The notes below the pieces were generated by a model, which saw nothing but the letters and a program-made list of their open reading frames with translations, had not been told where the DNA came from and made no database searches. A program made the translations under genes and the position numbers. Shown in pieces: positions 13,401 to 19,913 of a stretch of 23,750 nt of DNA. This DNA comes from Phoronis australis (taxonomy: Eukaryota > Phoronida > Phoronidae): positions 1 through 23,750 of the forward strand of contig NMRA01000972.1 of the NCBI GenBank assembly GCA_002633005.1, read 5' to 3'. Position 1 is the first letter of the stretch; every line of letters begins with the position of its first letter.

Positions 13401-16400
13401 TGAATGGATTTTATAAATTGCTTTTATACAATACTGCGACGAAGCATCTCTAACATAAATTATTAAAAAGAGACGTTATATTTAAGTTTGGATCAGACCA
13501 GCGCTAAGCAGGATACCATAAGTCCTTAGAAAGCTCATTGGCATGTTCAATGTCAGAATAATACCTTTTACTGAAAAGCAATAAAATCATACGAAAAAAG
13601 ATTGGCTTCAAGCTAATGTGGATGAACCACATTTTGACCAGGCTAAGATGTCATCTCGTTAACATATTTTAAAACACCCATTGGAAGGTTGCTATCATAT
13701 TACACCTGTATCATGATGTTCAACCGAGTTGGCTGATGTTTGTTTCCCCAACCGTGAGAGACGCACTGAACAGCGAAAGAAATAAGCCACGCCCCGTTTC
13801 ATTTATTACAAGGTTGGCGATATCGCAGCACGCAACAGGTGTAGAAAAACTACTTTTTAAGCGATCATTTATTGCGTTGCTGAGCAGCAGAAACCGTCAC
13901 ACGATCACTTATTTTTTTCATTTATAAGCTTGCCTCTTTTCAGTATTTAAATCAGCAATTAGAAATTGAAAAACAACGGCATTTTGTGAGATAAGAAACA
14001 TTATGGACGTTTGCCCCCTTTCGAGGACGTCGAGGTACATCTAAGCTGTCTATACACAACGAGAATCACATGTTGGTTTTCCACGTGCAGGGCTATAGGG
14101 CTTACTCGAGGTTAGGGAATGAAATGACAATGGTCTCACTTTTTTTGCTAAATTGGGAAACTTGGGTAAATATTTGAATTTACGCAGTATCATATGCCTT
14201 AATTTGCAACAATTGTGAAACACAAATTTGCATAAAAACCGCATCAGTTGAATGAAGGGGTATGATACGTGAACAGTTGAACAATCCTAAAACATTTGGA
14301 ATCGAGTTTCTTGAAACTGTCGCGTCTAGGAAAATGATATTCCTCAACTATAGTTTTTAATGTACCATATCAGTTAAACCAGGTTTAATGTAAATACTTC
14401 TTTAAACTTTATCTTGAAAACGAGGACAACTGAGTATAATCGGTTGTCTTTTTCATTGACTGACCAAAATCTGCACCCCAATGTTTGTTCAGTTTATCTT
14501 CTGAAAATATAACACTAGATTACTTAAAACCATCTGGACGTTGACGATTCAGTCGGTCACATAATGTTTAAAATATTTACGGTACCATTCTATCCCAAAA
14601 TGATATAAAGTATGGTTATACGAAGGTATTATCCTGTCCCATATTGCAAAGGCTATTGTCCCAAAGGCCACATTTCTAATACACAAATCATGGGGTTGAC
14701 TGTCACAAAATATTTCGGTAGACCATTGGCAACTTGACAAAGGAATCAACTCATAAACGGATCCAGGATTAGAAAAAAGGGGTTGACCATGCTACCATCG
14801 TTTGACCCTAACCTATGATCTACCGTAAAGTTTCTAACAGAAGGGCAAGCGTTCATAAATTTCAGACACGCCCCACCATCGTTTATTGGAAACCTGACAT
14901 TAATTGACCAAGCCAAAGGTACGATAACAAACAGCAAAAAATTTTTGGTTCCAAAATCACAAATGAATGATATCAGGCTACAGTAATGAAGATCCGATTT
15001 GTATATCGGAGATTCGGCATGATTTATTTATTGCATACCAGGACGCTATCGGACCTGGTTTTATTAAAAACTTTACTGTAACCAAATCTAACCGAGGGTG
15101 TTTGAGCATGCAAGCAACATATGCTTTTCATGCTCCAACCTTTCACACATGCGCACTCGCTCATTCGCAAACGATTTCCGTCAAAGGATACAATCTAACA
15201 TGTCCTTTATACAGGTCGTCTGCTCAGTCTTGTAGAATCGGTTGAACACCTTCCTCAGATCGTGGTATGAATTGAAATAGGCTGGCAAGCTAAAATTTTT
15301 ATTGCACAGTTCCGGGTGAAAACAAAGACGTAAATGCGCAGGTCCGTCTATGCAAAACGTGAAATTGTTTCCTCCGTGGTCTGGATGAACGCCTTTGGTT
15401 CGAAGGAACCGATCAAGCTAAAATATAAAGAAAAAAATTGAATGTTGCTATTCAGTTAATAATGGCCTTGACTGCTACTGTTCGGTCAATAATAACCTGA
15501 TTACTAGATAGACGCAGTTTTGGGCACACACGTTATTTTTACTAATAAAATGACCTGATAATTTCATTTCAAGACGGAGGCAGATTTGGATCCACACGCT
15601 ATTTTTACATGCAAAATGAACTGGATACAAATCTATTTCAAGATGGAGGCAGTTTGGGTTCACACGTTATTTTTGCAAGTACGCAGATAGTTAACGAATA
15701 ACACGTTTTGATAACTTGGCTATTAGCAATGAAACCTTTAGATAGTTTTCAAATTAAAAAAGTGAAATGTAATTTGAGACGTATTTTAATGGATTTTGCA
15801 TTTGAACTCTCATTGAAAGTTAGTAGTCAAATTCTCAAAAATAGACTTTCGCTCAAAACGACAGATCGCAGATTAGTGGTTTAAATCTTAAAATTATTAT
15901 TTGACGAAAATATCGTTAACCAACAACTGTCTACACCGAAAGAAACATTTCCCAAATAAACTATACATCCGGAGCTGTGTTCAGGGATACAGAGAAATTT
16001 TAATAGACAAATAATTTAGCTCGATATATTACGCTGCAACGATTAGTCAACTATGAAACTGAGAGAGATCACAAAGCACACTGGAACAGATATTGGTTGA
16101 GCGACAGTAGCCGGAATATATTAACGCTTGTTCTATCGTTTAAATGGTCATATTGCAGTTGCGAGCAATTTTCCTGACTGGCATCAAATGTCGGTCGTGA
16201 CTGTTTGTTGGGTTGGGGAGTATTTCAATACCGTGTGTAATATTAGATCTGAGTGCTGAATACCCTTCGTTATGTATGATTTCAATAGATTCCTGTCATT
16301 TGGCGAGGAATCTCGTCATAAACCGACGGAGGCCTTTTCTAAAGCCCCTGCACTATTAATCGTCTCGTTTCTCAATTGAATTTTCGTGTTTGGGTGGTAA

Positions 16401-17381
16401 TCTTTGACTCACGAGCAAGATACTTCACAGGACATTAAATAGGAGGTTGTTAACATTATTTAGACTTGGGATTACTCAAATTCTTCCATTCAACCCGTCC
16501 AAGAGGCTCACAAAACGTGGGCGAATGTTCGCCACTGTTACAATGCCCCCTTGCCCCGGAGTAAACACGATTCAGTCGCGTTACGCTAGAGTTATCATTA
16601 AAACTCGTCTGATAGTGGCACACAGATAAACGTTTGTGTATTCCCAGTCGTCTTTACAAACTCAACAGTCTATTCAAACTCCACGACGATTGTGAATACC
16701 CACCCGAGCGTAAAGCGATGGGTAACCGCTGCGACCAGTCAAGTATGTCACGAACGCTACATTTCACCTACCTCGTCCAAAACATGTTCTAATGGTTGGC
16801 CATTCTTCACAAAATCTTCCCTCAACCCGGTTTCTTGTAAGCATTCTGGCGATAGTATGTTTTCAGTTAGATCGTTTACCGTGGGCCTCACATAATGGTG
16901 TTGCAAGGCGACTACCTGTTGAATTAACCAAGATCATTTGTGAAAGAAACACCGCAGTAAATGAAGTAAGCTCTATCGTGCAACACGAATGTATAAAATA
17001 TTGACAGAAACAGCATGATGTTCCGGCTAACAGCTCTCAACACGTAAAAGATAGAGAGCATATGTCTTAATTTGTACGACACATAATTAAGTTTTACACG
17101 ATGTCGCACCTGCTGGTGACAAATCGTGAGCTTAGCACCTAACTTAAAGATCATTACAATCATTTACTCAACAAAGTGTTATTTTAGAAAACAGAATCAT
17201 ATGGTCACACAATACAGCAATGAACCATATGCGTTATTGTAGTCAGTATTCTTACCTTATTATTCCCGACGTCGTACAATAAATAAACAAACTGTATGAT
17301 CTGATATTCGTCGAAGCCCAACTCCTCTCCGTTTTTCCCTGCAGTTGCACAGTGAGCAATTACTAAATGAGTGGCCGCCAT
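707..17381 (-). CDS. Esrp: ESRP/fusilli splicing regulator, 5' two-thirds approx., eight coding exons (3' end outside window)
   Basis: This entry gives the gene span. The coding sequence is join(17381-17256, 16915-16772, 15417-15192, 7572-7483, 6877-6823, 2599-2489, 2159-1984, 801-707), 1023 nt or 341 codons, read on the minus strand. ESRP proteins are nuclear RNA-binding regulators that bind GU/UGG-rich intronic motifs and set epithelial-type alternative splicing; Drosophila fusilli is the fly member. Visible order: an N-terminal ESRP-specific domain (residues 1 to about 213), RRM1 (about 224-300) with [13 protein letters not shown] and NGEALIRF, then the start of RRM2 (324-341) with [13 protein letters not shown]. 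Every junction keeps frame (intron phases 0,0,1,1,2,2,1,0). The remainder of RRM2, RRM3 and the C-terminal region must lie below position 1. Family identity is very secure. Choice of ESRP over hnRNP F/H rests on the N-terminal domain and on the whole RRM1 exon pair. Confidence 0.95.
802..1983 (-). other. Esrp intron 7 (1182 bp)
   Basis: The intron lies between GGAG|GTGAGT and CCCACAG|GT and splits RRM1 from the RRM1-RRM2 linker. It is phase 1. A minus-strand frame of about 60 codons without a stop lies around 1770-1950 after an AG, but it begins too close to the exon 7 donor to be a normal exon. No recognisable repeat was seen. Confidence 0.85.
1984..2159 (-). CDS. Esrp: Esrp coding exon 7, second half of RRM1 (residues 251-310)
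   Basis: The exon is 176 nt. It begins with A completing Arg251, then [20 protein letters not shown] (RNP1-like strand at 265-272), [13 protein letters not shown] (second helix) and [13 protein letters not shown] (last strand). It ends AGG. The acceptor is AAATTTACAG|A and the donor is a consensus CCGGAG|GTGAGT. It is the most conserved part of the gene and places the gene in ESRP. The order G-R-R-N-G-E-A and the H-K-H-H-x-G-x-R-Y-I-E-V motif are shared by vertebrate ESRP1/2 and fly fusilli. The plus-strand frame at 1958-2224 is its shadow. Confidence 0.97.
2160..2488 (-). other. Esrp intron 6 (329 bp)
   Basis: This short phase 2 intron splits RRM1 at Arg251 between its first helix and second strand. 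Donor GTGCGT, acceptor TTTACAG. Nothing else is visible in it. Confidence 0.88.
2489..2599 (-). CDS. Esrp: Esrp coding exon 6, first half of RRM1 (residues 214-251)
   Basis: The exon is 111 nt. It carries NGTDVVDDD, then [20 protein letters not shown], the RNP2 strand and first helix of the ESRP first RNA-recognition motif, ending RGLNVA. It is preceded by a pyrimidine-rich tract and TTTATTTCAG|. The donor is GCAAG|GTGCGT. It starts with one base (completing Cys214) and ends with two (AG of Arg251). The V-R-x-R-G-L-P-(W/Y) signature is that of the quasi-RRM group (ESRP, hnRNP F/H). The D-D-T-V-V-R-A-R form is typical of ESRP RRM1. Confidence 0.97.
3126..3960 (+). repeat. Degenerate repeat cluster inside intron 5
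   Basis: Related heads recur at about 3126, 3400, 3624, 3759 and 3899. Their core resembles GTCGTCTTCT-cAgtAGGAACACATgTGcc followed by a-AATTTcATGAAGATCc. Related tails recur at 3321-3378 and 3826-3883, sharing CTGACA-AC---AAGtAA and AAAATGGCACT--GGGGCATA. Spacing varies, so this looks like several diverged copies or a broken dispersed repeat, not a clean tandem array. Both 3117-3509 and 3388-3594 are open on the plus strand, but the frames run across repeat units and give no known protein. The CCAAATTTCATGAAGATC-type core is of a kind I have seen in marine invertebrate repeats; that is from memory. Confidence 0.55.
4555..4938. mobile_element. 384-bp inverted-repeat element, mariner/Tc1-type ends, TA target duplication
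   Basis: The left end reads CAGGGTGTCCTAAAAATG and TACTCACAC. The right end, reverse-complemented, reads TAGGGTGACCCAAAATT and TACTCACAC. Both ends are flanked by TA (4553-4554 and 4939-4940), the target of the mariner/Tc1 group, and CAGGGTGTCC-type ends are common there. An interior plus-strand frame at 4700-4918 (72 codons, TTG-started) shows no transposase motif I can recognise. The element is therefore probably a non-autonomous deletion derivative (MITE) inserted in Esrp intron 5. Confidence 0.75.
5650..5673 (+). repeat. Poly-G run of 24 positions with one undetermined base
   Basis: A homopolymer of G is broken by an N at 5662. The N probably marks a sequencing or assembly ambiguity, so the true run length is uncertain. 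Esrp pre-mRNA would carry a C run here. Confidence 0.9.
5697..5792. repeat. 96-nt near-perfect hairpin (inverted repeat, arms about 37-43 bp)
   Basis: The left arm 5697-5733 begins GTCTGATATAACGTGCCCG and continues ATTTTGAGAACCAGTTT. The right arm 5755-5792, reverse-complemented, begins GTCTCATACAACTTGCCCG and continues ATTTTGAGAACCAGTTT. There are about four mismatches over 37 bp and a loop of about 21 nt. Weaker pairing extends several bases beyond (GCAATA against GTAATG). It lies in Esrp intron 5, so it would fold in the pre-mRNA. It may be a palindromic MITE or a small-RNA precursor; sequence alone does not decide. Confidence 0.8.
6262..6400 (-). promoter_or_regulatory. CpG-rich patch with CCAAT box in intron 5; possible enhancer or internal promoter
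   Basis: About a dozen CpGs fall within roughly 100 bp of otherwise AT-rich intron. A CCAAT box in gene orientation lies at 6289-6293 (GCCCAACCAATCATG), and TGCGCA-type motifs lie near 6352. A minus-strand frame of about 40 codons is open here after CAATTCAG, but it does not resemble ESRP and its phase does not join exons 5 and 6 cleanly. A regulatory role is an inference from composition only. Confidence 0.25.
6823..6877 (-). CDS. Esrp: Esrp coding exon 5, short (end of residue 196 to first two bases of 214)
   Basis: This very short exon has 55 nt and encodes [17 protein letters not shown] between split Gly and Cys codons. The family shows H-x-F-x-(D)PE-x-(V/I)-x-x-K-(L/F)-E-(P/S)-G-(I/T)-C-S just upstream of RRM1, and this fits closely. 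The acceptor TTTTTGGGTTTCATAG| and the donor TATATG|GTAAGTG are both strong. The final TG joins the first T of exon 6 to form Cys214, so intron phase changes from 1 to 2. Skipping this exon alone would shift the frame. Confidence 0.9.
6878..7482 (-). other. Esrp intron 4 (605 bp)
   Basis: Phase 1 intron between exons 4 and 5. Its exon-4-proximal part (about 7053-7458) is richer in GC than most of the intron and open on both strands (101 codons minus, 118 codons plus). I found no ESRP similarity and no splice-site pair that would make it a coding exon. Confidence 0.85.
7483..7572 (-). CDS. Esrp: Esrp coding exon 4 (end of residue 166 to first base of 196)
   Basis: This 90-nt exon was found by matching the family motif (Y/F)GVRE-x-x-(D/E)M-x-x-I-x-x-L-(I/L)-x-D. 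The sequence reads [20 protein letters not shown]. The acceptor is pyrimidine-rich (ACCATCTCCCAATTAG|ATCTTGC) and the donor is excellent (TGACG|GTAAGTCC). It starts with two bases completing Tyr166 and ends with one base of Gly196, so it is phase 1 on both sides and could be skipped in frame. It is separated from exon 3 by a 7.6-kb intron, the longest in the window. It lies in the helical part of the N-terminal ESRP domain before the RRMs. Confidence 0.88.
8020..8055 (+). repeat. 18-bp direct repeat, two adjacent copies
   Basis: TTCGTTATGATAATCGAG is followed immediately by TTCGTTACGATAATCGAG, with one base changed. A small recent tandem duplication in intron 3. Confidence 0.85.
10445..10505 (+). 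repeat. TG/CA microsatellite
   Basis: About 30 TG dinucleotides with a few TGCG and TTTG interruptions. On the Esrp sense strand this is a CA repeat inside intron 3. Intronic CA repeats are known binding sites for hnRNP L in vertebrates, but no effect can be read from the sequence. Confidence 0.95.
12505..12708 (+). repeat. Degenerate GAT/ATG trinucleotide tract
   Basis: About 200 bp are dominated by GATGAT, GATGAC and ATGATG triplets with many substitutions. Open frames on both strands (12576-12758 minus and 12598-12795 plus) are rich in Met or Ile, which is the repeat translated, not a gene. Confidence 0.85.
12828..12860 (-). repeat. tRNA T-arm-like fragment, possible SINE relic
   Basis: The minus strand reads GCCTGGGTTCGAATCTTGG, close to a tRNA T-stem and loop with wobble pairing. 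No full cloverleaf could be drawn upstream, so this is at best a decayed tRNA-derived SINE or a chance match. Confidence 0.2.
14758..14773 (+). repeat. Dispersed repeat fragment, copy 1 of a shared 16-mer
   Basis: CGGATCCAGGATTAGA is identical to 18590-18605 and is followed in both places by an A-rich stretch. GGCGGATCCAGGATT is a sequence I associate with ends of dispersed repeats in invertebrates (memory, not searched). The extent of the element is unclear. Confidence 0.4.
15192..15417 (-). CDS. Esrp: Esrp coding exon 3 (residues 91-165 plus first base of 166)
   Basis: The exon has 226 nt, 75 codons plus one base. The acceptor is strong (a T-rich tract, then TTTATATTTTAG|CTTGATC). The peptide begins [16 protein letters not shown]. 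It contains [16 protein letters not shown], the family's F-C-x-x-D-G-x-x-x-L-R-x-x-x-H-P-E block, followed by [15 protein letters not shown], the family's L-P-x-Y-(F/Y)-x-S-(F/Y)-x-D-L-R-K-x-F block. It ends CIKDMLD. The donor GATT|GTATCC is weak, but the choice is supported by exon 4. The last T plus exon 4's first AT gives Tyr, restoring the DML(D/E)YL motif known in ESRPs. Reading past this point hits a stop three codons later. Confidence 0.88.
15418..16771 (-). other. Esrp intron 2 (1354 bp)
   Basis: Phase 0 intron with donor GTAGGTGA and a strong T-rich acceptor. The part nearest exon 3 (about 15447-15680) is a minisatellite listed separately. The rest, 15680-16771, holds nothing I can identify; the short plus-strand ORF at 16447-16629 has no recognisable domain. 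Confidence 0.87.
15447..15680. repeat. Minisatellite, about three 66-69 bp units, next to the exon 3 acceptor
   Basis: Units align on CAG at 15515, 15581 and 15650. Each reads roughly AAGACGGAGGCAGTTTGG, then CACACGTTATTTTTAC, then AAATGACCTGATA. A shorter repeat of about 29 bp (TTCAGTTAATAATGGCCTTGACTGCTAC-like) precedes them from about 15450. The array ends roughly 30 bp from the exon 3 acceptor. A 62-codon minus frame across it (15475-15663) is the repeat translated. Confidence 0.75.
16772..16915 (-). CDS. Esrp: Esrp coding exon 2 (residues 43-90)
   Basis: The exon is 144 nt, exactly 48 codons, phase 0 at both ends, so it could be skipped without a frameshift. The acceptor reads TTAATTCAACAG| and the donor GACGAG|GTAGGTGA. 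The peptide starts [19 protein letters not shown] and ends [10 protein letters not shown]. It fits the family pattern of a YVVRP-like strand followed by a DLTE acidic segment and a helix ending in L-(D/E)-x-x-L-D-E. It continues the N-terminal ESRP domain directly from exon 1 (NNK|VV) and into exon 3 (LDE|LDRF). Plus-strand open frames across this stretch are shadows. Confidence 0.9.
16916..17255 (-). other. Esrp intron 1 (340 bp)
   Basis: Phase 0 intron, donor GTAAGAA, acceptor TTCAACAG. No repeat or other feature seen. Confidence 0.88.
17256..17381 (-). CDS. Esrp: Esrp coding exon 1 (start codon, residues 1-42)
   Basis: This is the first coding exon, 42 complete codons beginning [16 protein letters not shown] and ending [10 protein letters not shown]. 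It matches the start of the ESRP N-terminal domain, where family members have a hydrophobic strand, a TAG turn, an LG-D/E-E stretch and then a hydrophobic helix. The ATG at 17381 is chosen because it sits in a good Kozak context (GGGATGG, purine at -3, G at +4). The in-frame stretch just upstream has no other ATG, only a TTG at 17417. The exon ends AAG|GTAAGAA, a strong donor, in phase 0. A weak AG at about 17397 leaves room for a 5' UTR intron close to the start. The domain's RNase H/DnaQ-like fold is a family-level annotation from memory; the usual acidic first motif is not visible here. Confidence 0.9.
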
Positions 17382-17780
17382 CCCAAAGGTTAGTACCTGA
17401 ACCCTTCCCGCTACCAATACATAAATAATCCTCGACGTTGTTTTGTTGTCCTTTTCAAACCATGTGTTTCATCTAGATCAGACAAGCCTATTGTGAGAGC
17501 TCGACGCTTATTGGTTCATGCCGGTGAACGTGGCATGGGAGCTGCCAGGGACACTTGCGTGCAGACGATCCACCTTCATCCACGGGCAACAGCTGTTTTC
17601 TTCCGATGCGGGCGACACGTTCGAAGATTATCAATATCTCCGTCCAGTAGAACTGTCTCACAGAAGAGACACACAAGTTAAAAGCGTTGTTTCAGGTGTG
17701 ACAAAGGTCGACTTAATGCCTGGCGTTAATATTTGTAAAGCTGTCCCCAGTAAATCCTGTTTGTTATAGATGTTTAAGCG
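17382..17780 (-). promoter_or_regulatory. 5' flank of Esrp: possible promoter and/or 5' UTR
   Basis: This is the sequence immediately upstream of the chosen start codon. It is richer in G, C and CpG than its surroundings, especially around 17500-17640. A CCAAT box in gene orientation lies at 17510-17514, about 130 bp before the ATG, and a weak TATA-like TATTTATG at 17420-17427. Several out-of-frame ATGs on the gene strand would form short uORFs if the transcript extended this far. Short ORFs are open on both strands here (for example an ATG-started 83-codon plus-strand frame at 17518-17769), none resembling a protein I know. The transcription start cannot be fixed from sequence alone. Confidence 0.3.
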
Positions 17781-18758
17781 GTTTCCACAATTGAAGTAAA
17801 GCAACAAATTTGCTCAACCTGTTGCAGCTACCGTATCGATCGGTTAAAGATAACGCGCTGGGAGCCGTGTCACATGGATGCAACAGTCAGTGTGTCGAGT
17901 GAGATTACGGGTTTTAAAGCGAACGAATGCTCTTGTTTGGAGAATCGGTTTGTTCGAATAACAGTAGATAAATGAGTAGCCAAACATACCACAATCGTTG
18001 GCCAGGGCCCTTAGTAGGAGGGTTTGATTGACTAAGGATTATGGGGGGAAGATAGTGCTACTGGGCTGCATTCAACCGCTACATAATTTTTAGTTATGAA
18101 ATTTGATCTCGAACATTATTGAATATGAGGTTTGCTTTGATAAATATTTATCATCTACCCGTCAACGATCGACCAGTATAAAGTCACCCTTTGTTGAGGT
18201 AGTGCTTGTGTCGAATGTTCTAAAGATGAGGGTTGGAATGTTTCCGCAGGCTATGAGTGTGTACGATACAGAACAACAAAATCGTGCTATCGTCAAGTTA
18301 TACCAGTCCTGCACGCTTTGTCGGTGAACCATACATGGTCAGTAGACAATTCCAGTCTTGCAAAACCGGACAAATGGGTCGCCGAAGAATAGAAAACCTT
18401 CAAGCATGATCTGTTCTATCTAAACGAGAGAAATTTCATCACTATTTTCGGAAATCATGAAATTTCGGCAAAATTATCTTTACCCATAATGTTGTGGGTG
18501 AGTTATTTGAAGTGGTACAGTTCTGCACATTGTGAAACTTAGGACCTAGGTCCATTTTCATTAAAGAAATCGCTGCAACACGTCACGGGCGGATCCAGGA
18601 TTAGACAAACAATGCTTTCGACGTAATGCAACCCCAGTCAGTAAAGGAAATATGAAATCTTATGCAGTTCACTAGGCCTGGGATTCGATCGCAAACACTA
18701 TCAGCTCATGCTTTTGGTATGAAATAAAGGAATATTACCAAATAGAGAGTGGTGGATT
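17781..18758. other. No gene recognised; 5' flanking DNA
   Basis: A 74-codon plus-strand frame at 18103-18327 has no recognisable domain. Apart from the shared 16-mer at 18590 I see no repeat or signal. Confidence 0.5.
18590..18605 (+). repeat. Dispersed repeat fragment, copy 2 of a shared 16-mer
   Basis: Same 16 bases as at 14758-14773, preceded here by CACGGG. A GATTCGATCG segment lies about 80 bp downstream but does not form a tRNA. Confidence 0.4.
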
Positions 18759-19035
18759 GTGAAACAATTGCACCAACATAATCAACAAAAATCAAGGGCA
18801 TTTAGTTGAAAAATGTAAAATAGCTCTTTCAAAAAATTCGGTCTGCGAGTTTGTTCTTGAAACTATTAAAAATGTATCAAGTACGACATAGTAGAACAAC
18901 AGTGAAACAATCGGACAGAATCAACAAAAATCCAAGATATGTGACTGAATCTCATAACGTAGCTTTCTCAAAAAAATCAATCGTGTAGGTTCCTCTTGAA
19001 ACTATTCTAATTGATATTCTCTCTATCAAGTACCT
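18759..19035 (+). repeat. Diverged direct duplication, two copies of about 143 bp
   Basis: GTGAAACAAT followed by AATCAACAAAAATC appears from 18759 and again from 18902. The later blocks TTCTTGAAACTATT and ATCAAGTAC also recur at matching offsets. Substitutions and a small insertion separate the copies. No coding content. Confidence 0.7.
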
Positions 19036-19772
19036 AAGCTTCTTTCTAGGTGGCAAATATAAGGACGCGAATAGCGAGATCAACGAGAAATTTCAAATGT
19101 CTCACGGGCGACCTCTTCAGGTGAAATTATTATCGTCCACTCAAGGGGGTCATTTGTAATCTTATCTGTGTCTTGTAAGACAACAGCGGGATGAATTCCC
19201 ATCTTTGTTGGCGTATATTATTATTTGAGTTGACGAAATAACAGCAACACAAACCATAAAAATCACTTTGCATGCACTCAAGTACAAAACAATACAAAAC
19301 AAAGTACACCTGGTTTTATCGGTAAAATCCAATCTAACTAAACTTCTATGAAATAAACAGAAATGTAAACATGTTTAAACTTAACACCATGCTCACTTTT
19401 GGAAAAAAAACAAACGCAGTTAAGATATCTGAAATGTAAATTTTATTTATTGATAACGAAGTAATACGGGATTCGAAAAATACTTAATGCCGATACGAGT
19501 TTTGTCGACAATACAAACTTGGTTACAGAAAACGGGTCCTCTCAGAAATTTACAGGCGAAGGCCAAGAGGCAGAGACGTACTGTTGGAAGCAACGGTGTA
19601 ATTTTGTTAGTTTCTTAAGATTTCTTTCAGCGCAGTTTTCCTCACCTGTCGTGATCAGATTGTCTTTAGTACGCCGGGAAATAATCTCGTTTTTTGAAAG
19701 AAATGTAGGGCTGCTGTTACCAAGTAAGCATAAAACGGGAGTAAGACATAAAAAGAGACGAAACCTGGCGTG
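19036..19772. other. No gene recognised
   Basis: An 87-codon plus frame at 19519-19782 is opened by TTG, not ATG, and has no recognisable domain; its end runs into an inverted-repeat element. Otherwise AT-rich unremarkable sequence. Confidence 0.5.
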
Positions 19773-19913
19773 CGTTCAGTAGACGCTAGGATCTACGCTA
19801 GGACCTAGCTAAAACCTGGTCAAAGTCACGTGTTCTCATTTAAAATACACGGCAATATCTCACGTAATCTCGCGAAGTCTTGCTTTTTAGCGAGGTCCTA
19901 GCGTTACTGAACG
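19773..19913. mobile_element. 141-bp short inverted-repeat element (MITE-like)
   Basis: The left end reads CGTTCAGTAGACGCTAGGAT. A second, closer copy of the core, ACGCTAGGACCTAGCTAAAA, lies just inside. The right end, reverse-complemented, reads CGTTCAGTAACGCTAGGACC and then TCGCTAAAAAGC. The interior of about 70 bp is non-coding. Size, matching ends and lack of coding capacity fit a non-autonomous DNA element. The doubled left core looks like a local duplication. I could not see a clear target duplication. Confidence 0.6.

Larger units (their letters stand above)
7573..15191 (-). other. Esrp intron 3 (7619 bp), longest intron
   Basis: Phase 1 intron between exon 3 (weak donor GTATCC) and exon 4. 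It contains an 18-bp direct repeat pair (8020-8055), a TG/CA microsatellite (10445-10505), a GAT-rich tract (12505-12708), a tRNA T-arm-like fragment (about 12828-12860) and a repeat fragment starting CGGATCCAGGATTAGA (14758-14773). Short ORFs on both strands (for example 8376-8729, 9902-10168, 10761-11060 and 11134-11442, all minus) show no recognisable domain. Stretches 8060-10440, 10510-12500, 12870-14750 and 14780-15190 otherwise show nothing I can name. Confidence 0.82.

Noticed and set aside
17417-17417. Upstream in-frame start for Esrp exon 1
   Set aside because: The codon is TTG, not ATG, while the ATG at 17381 has a good Kozak context.
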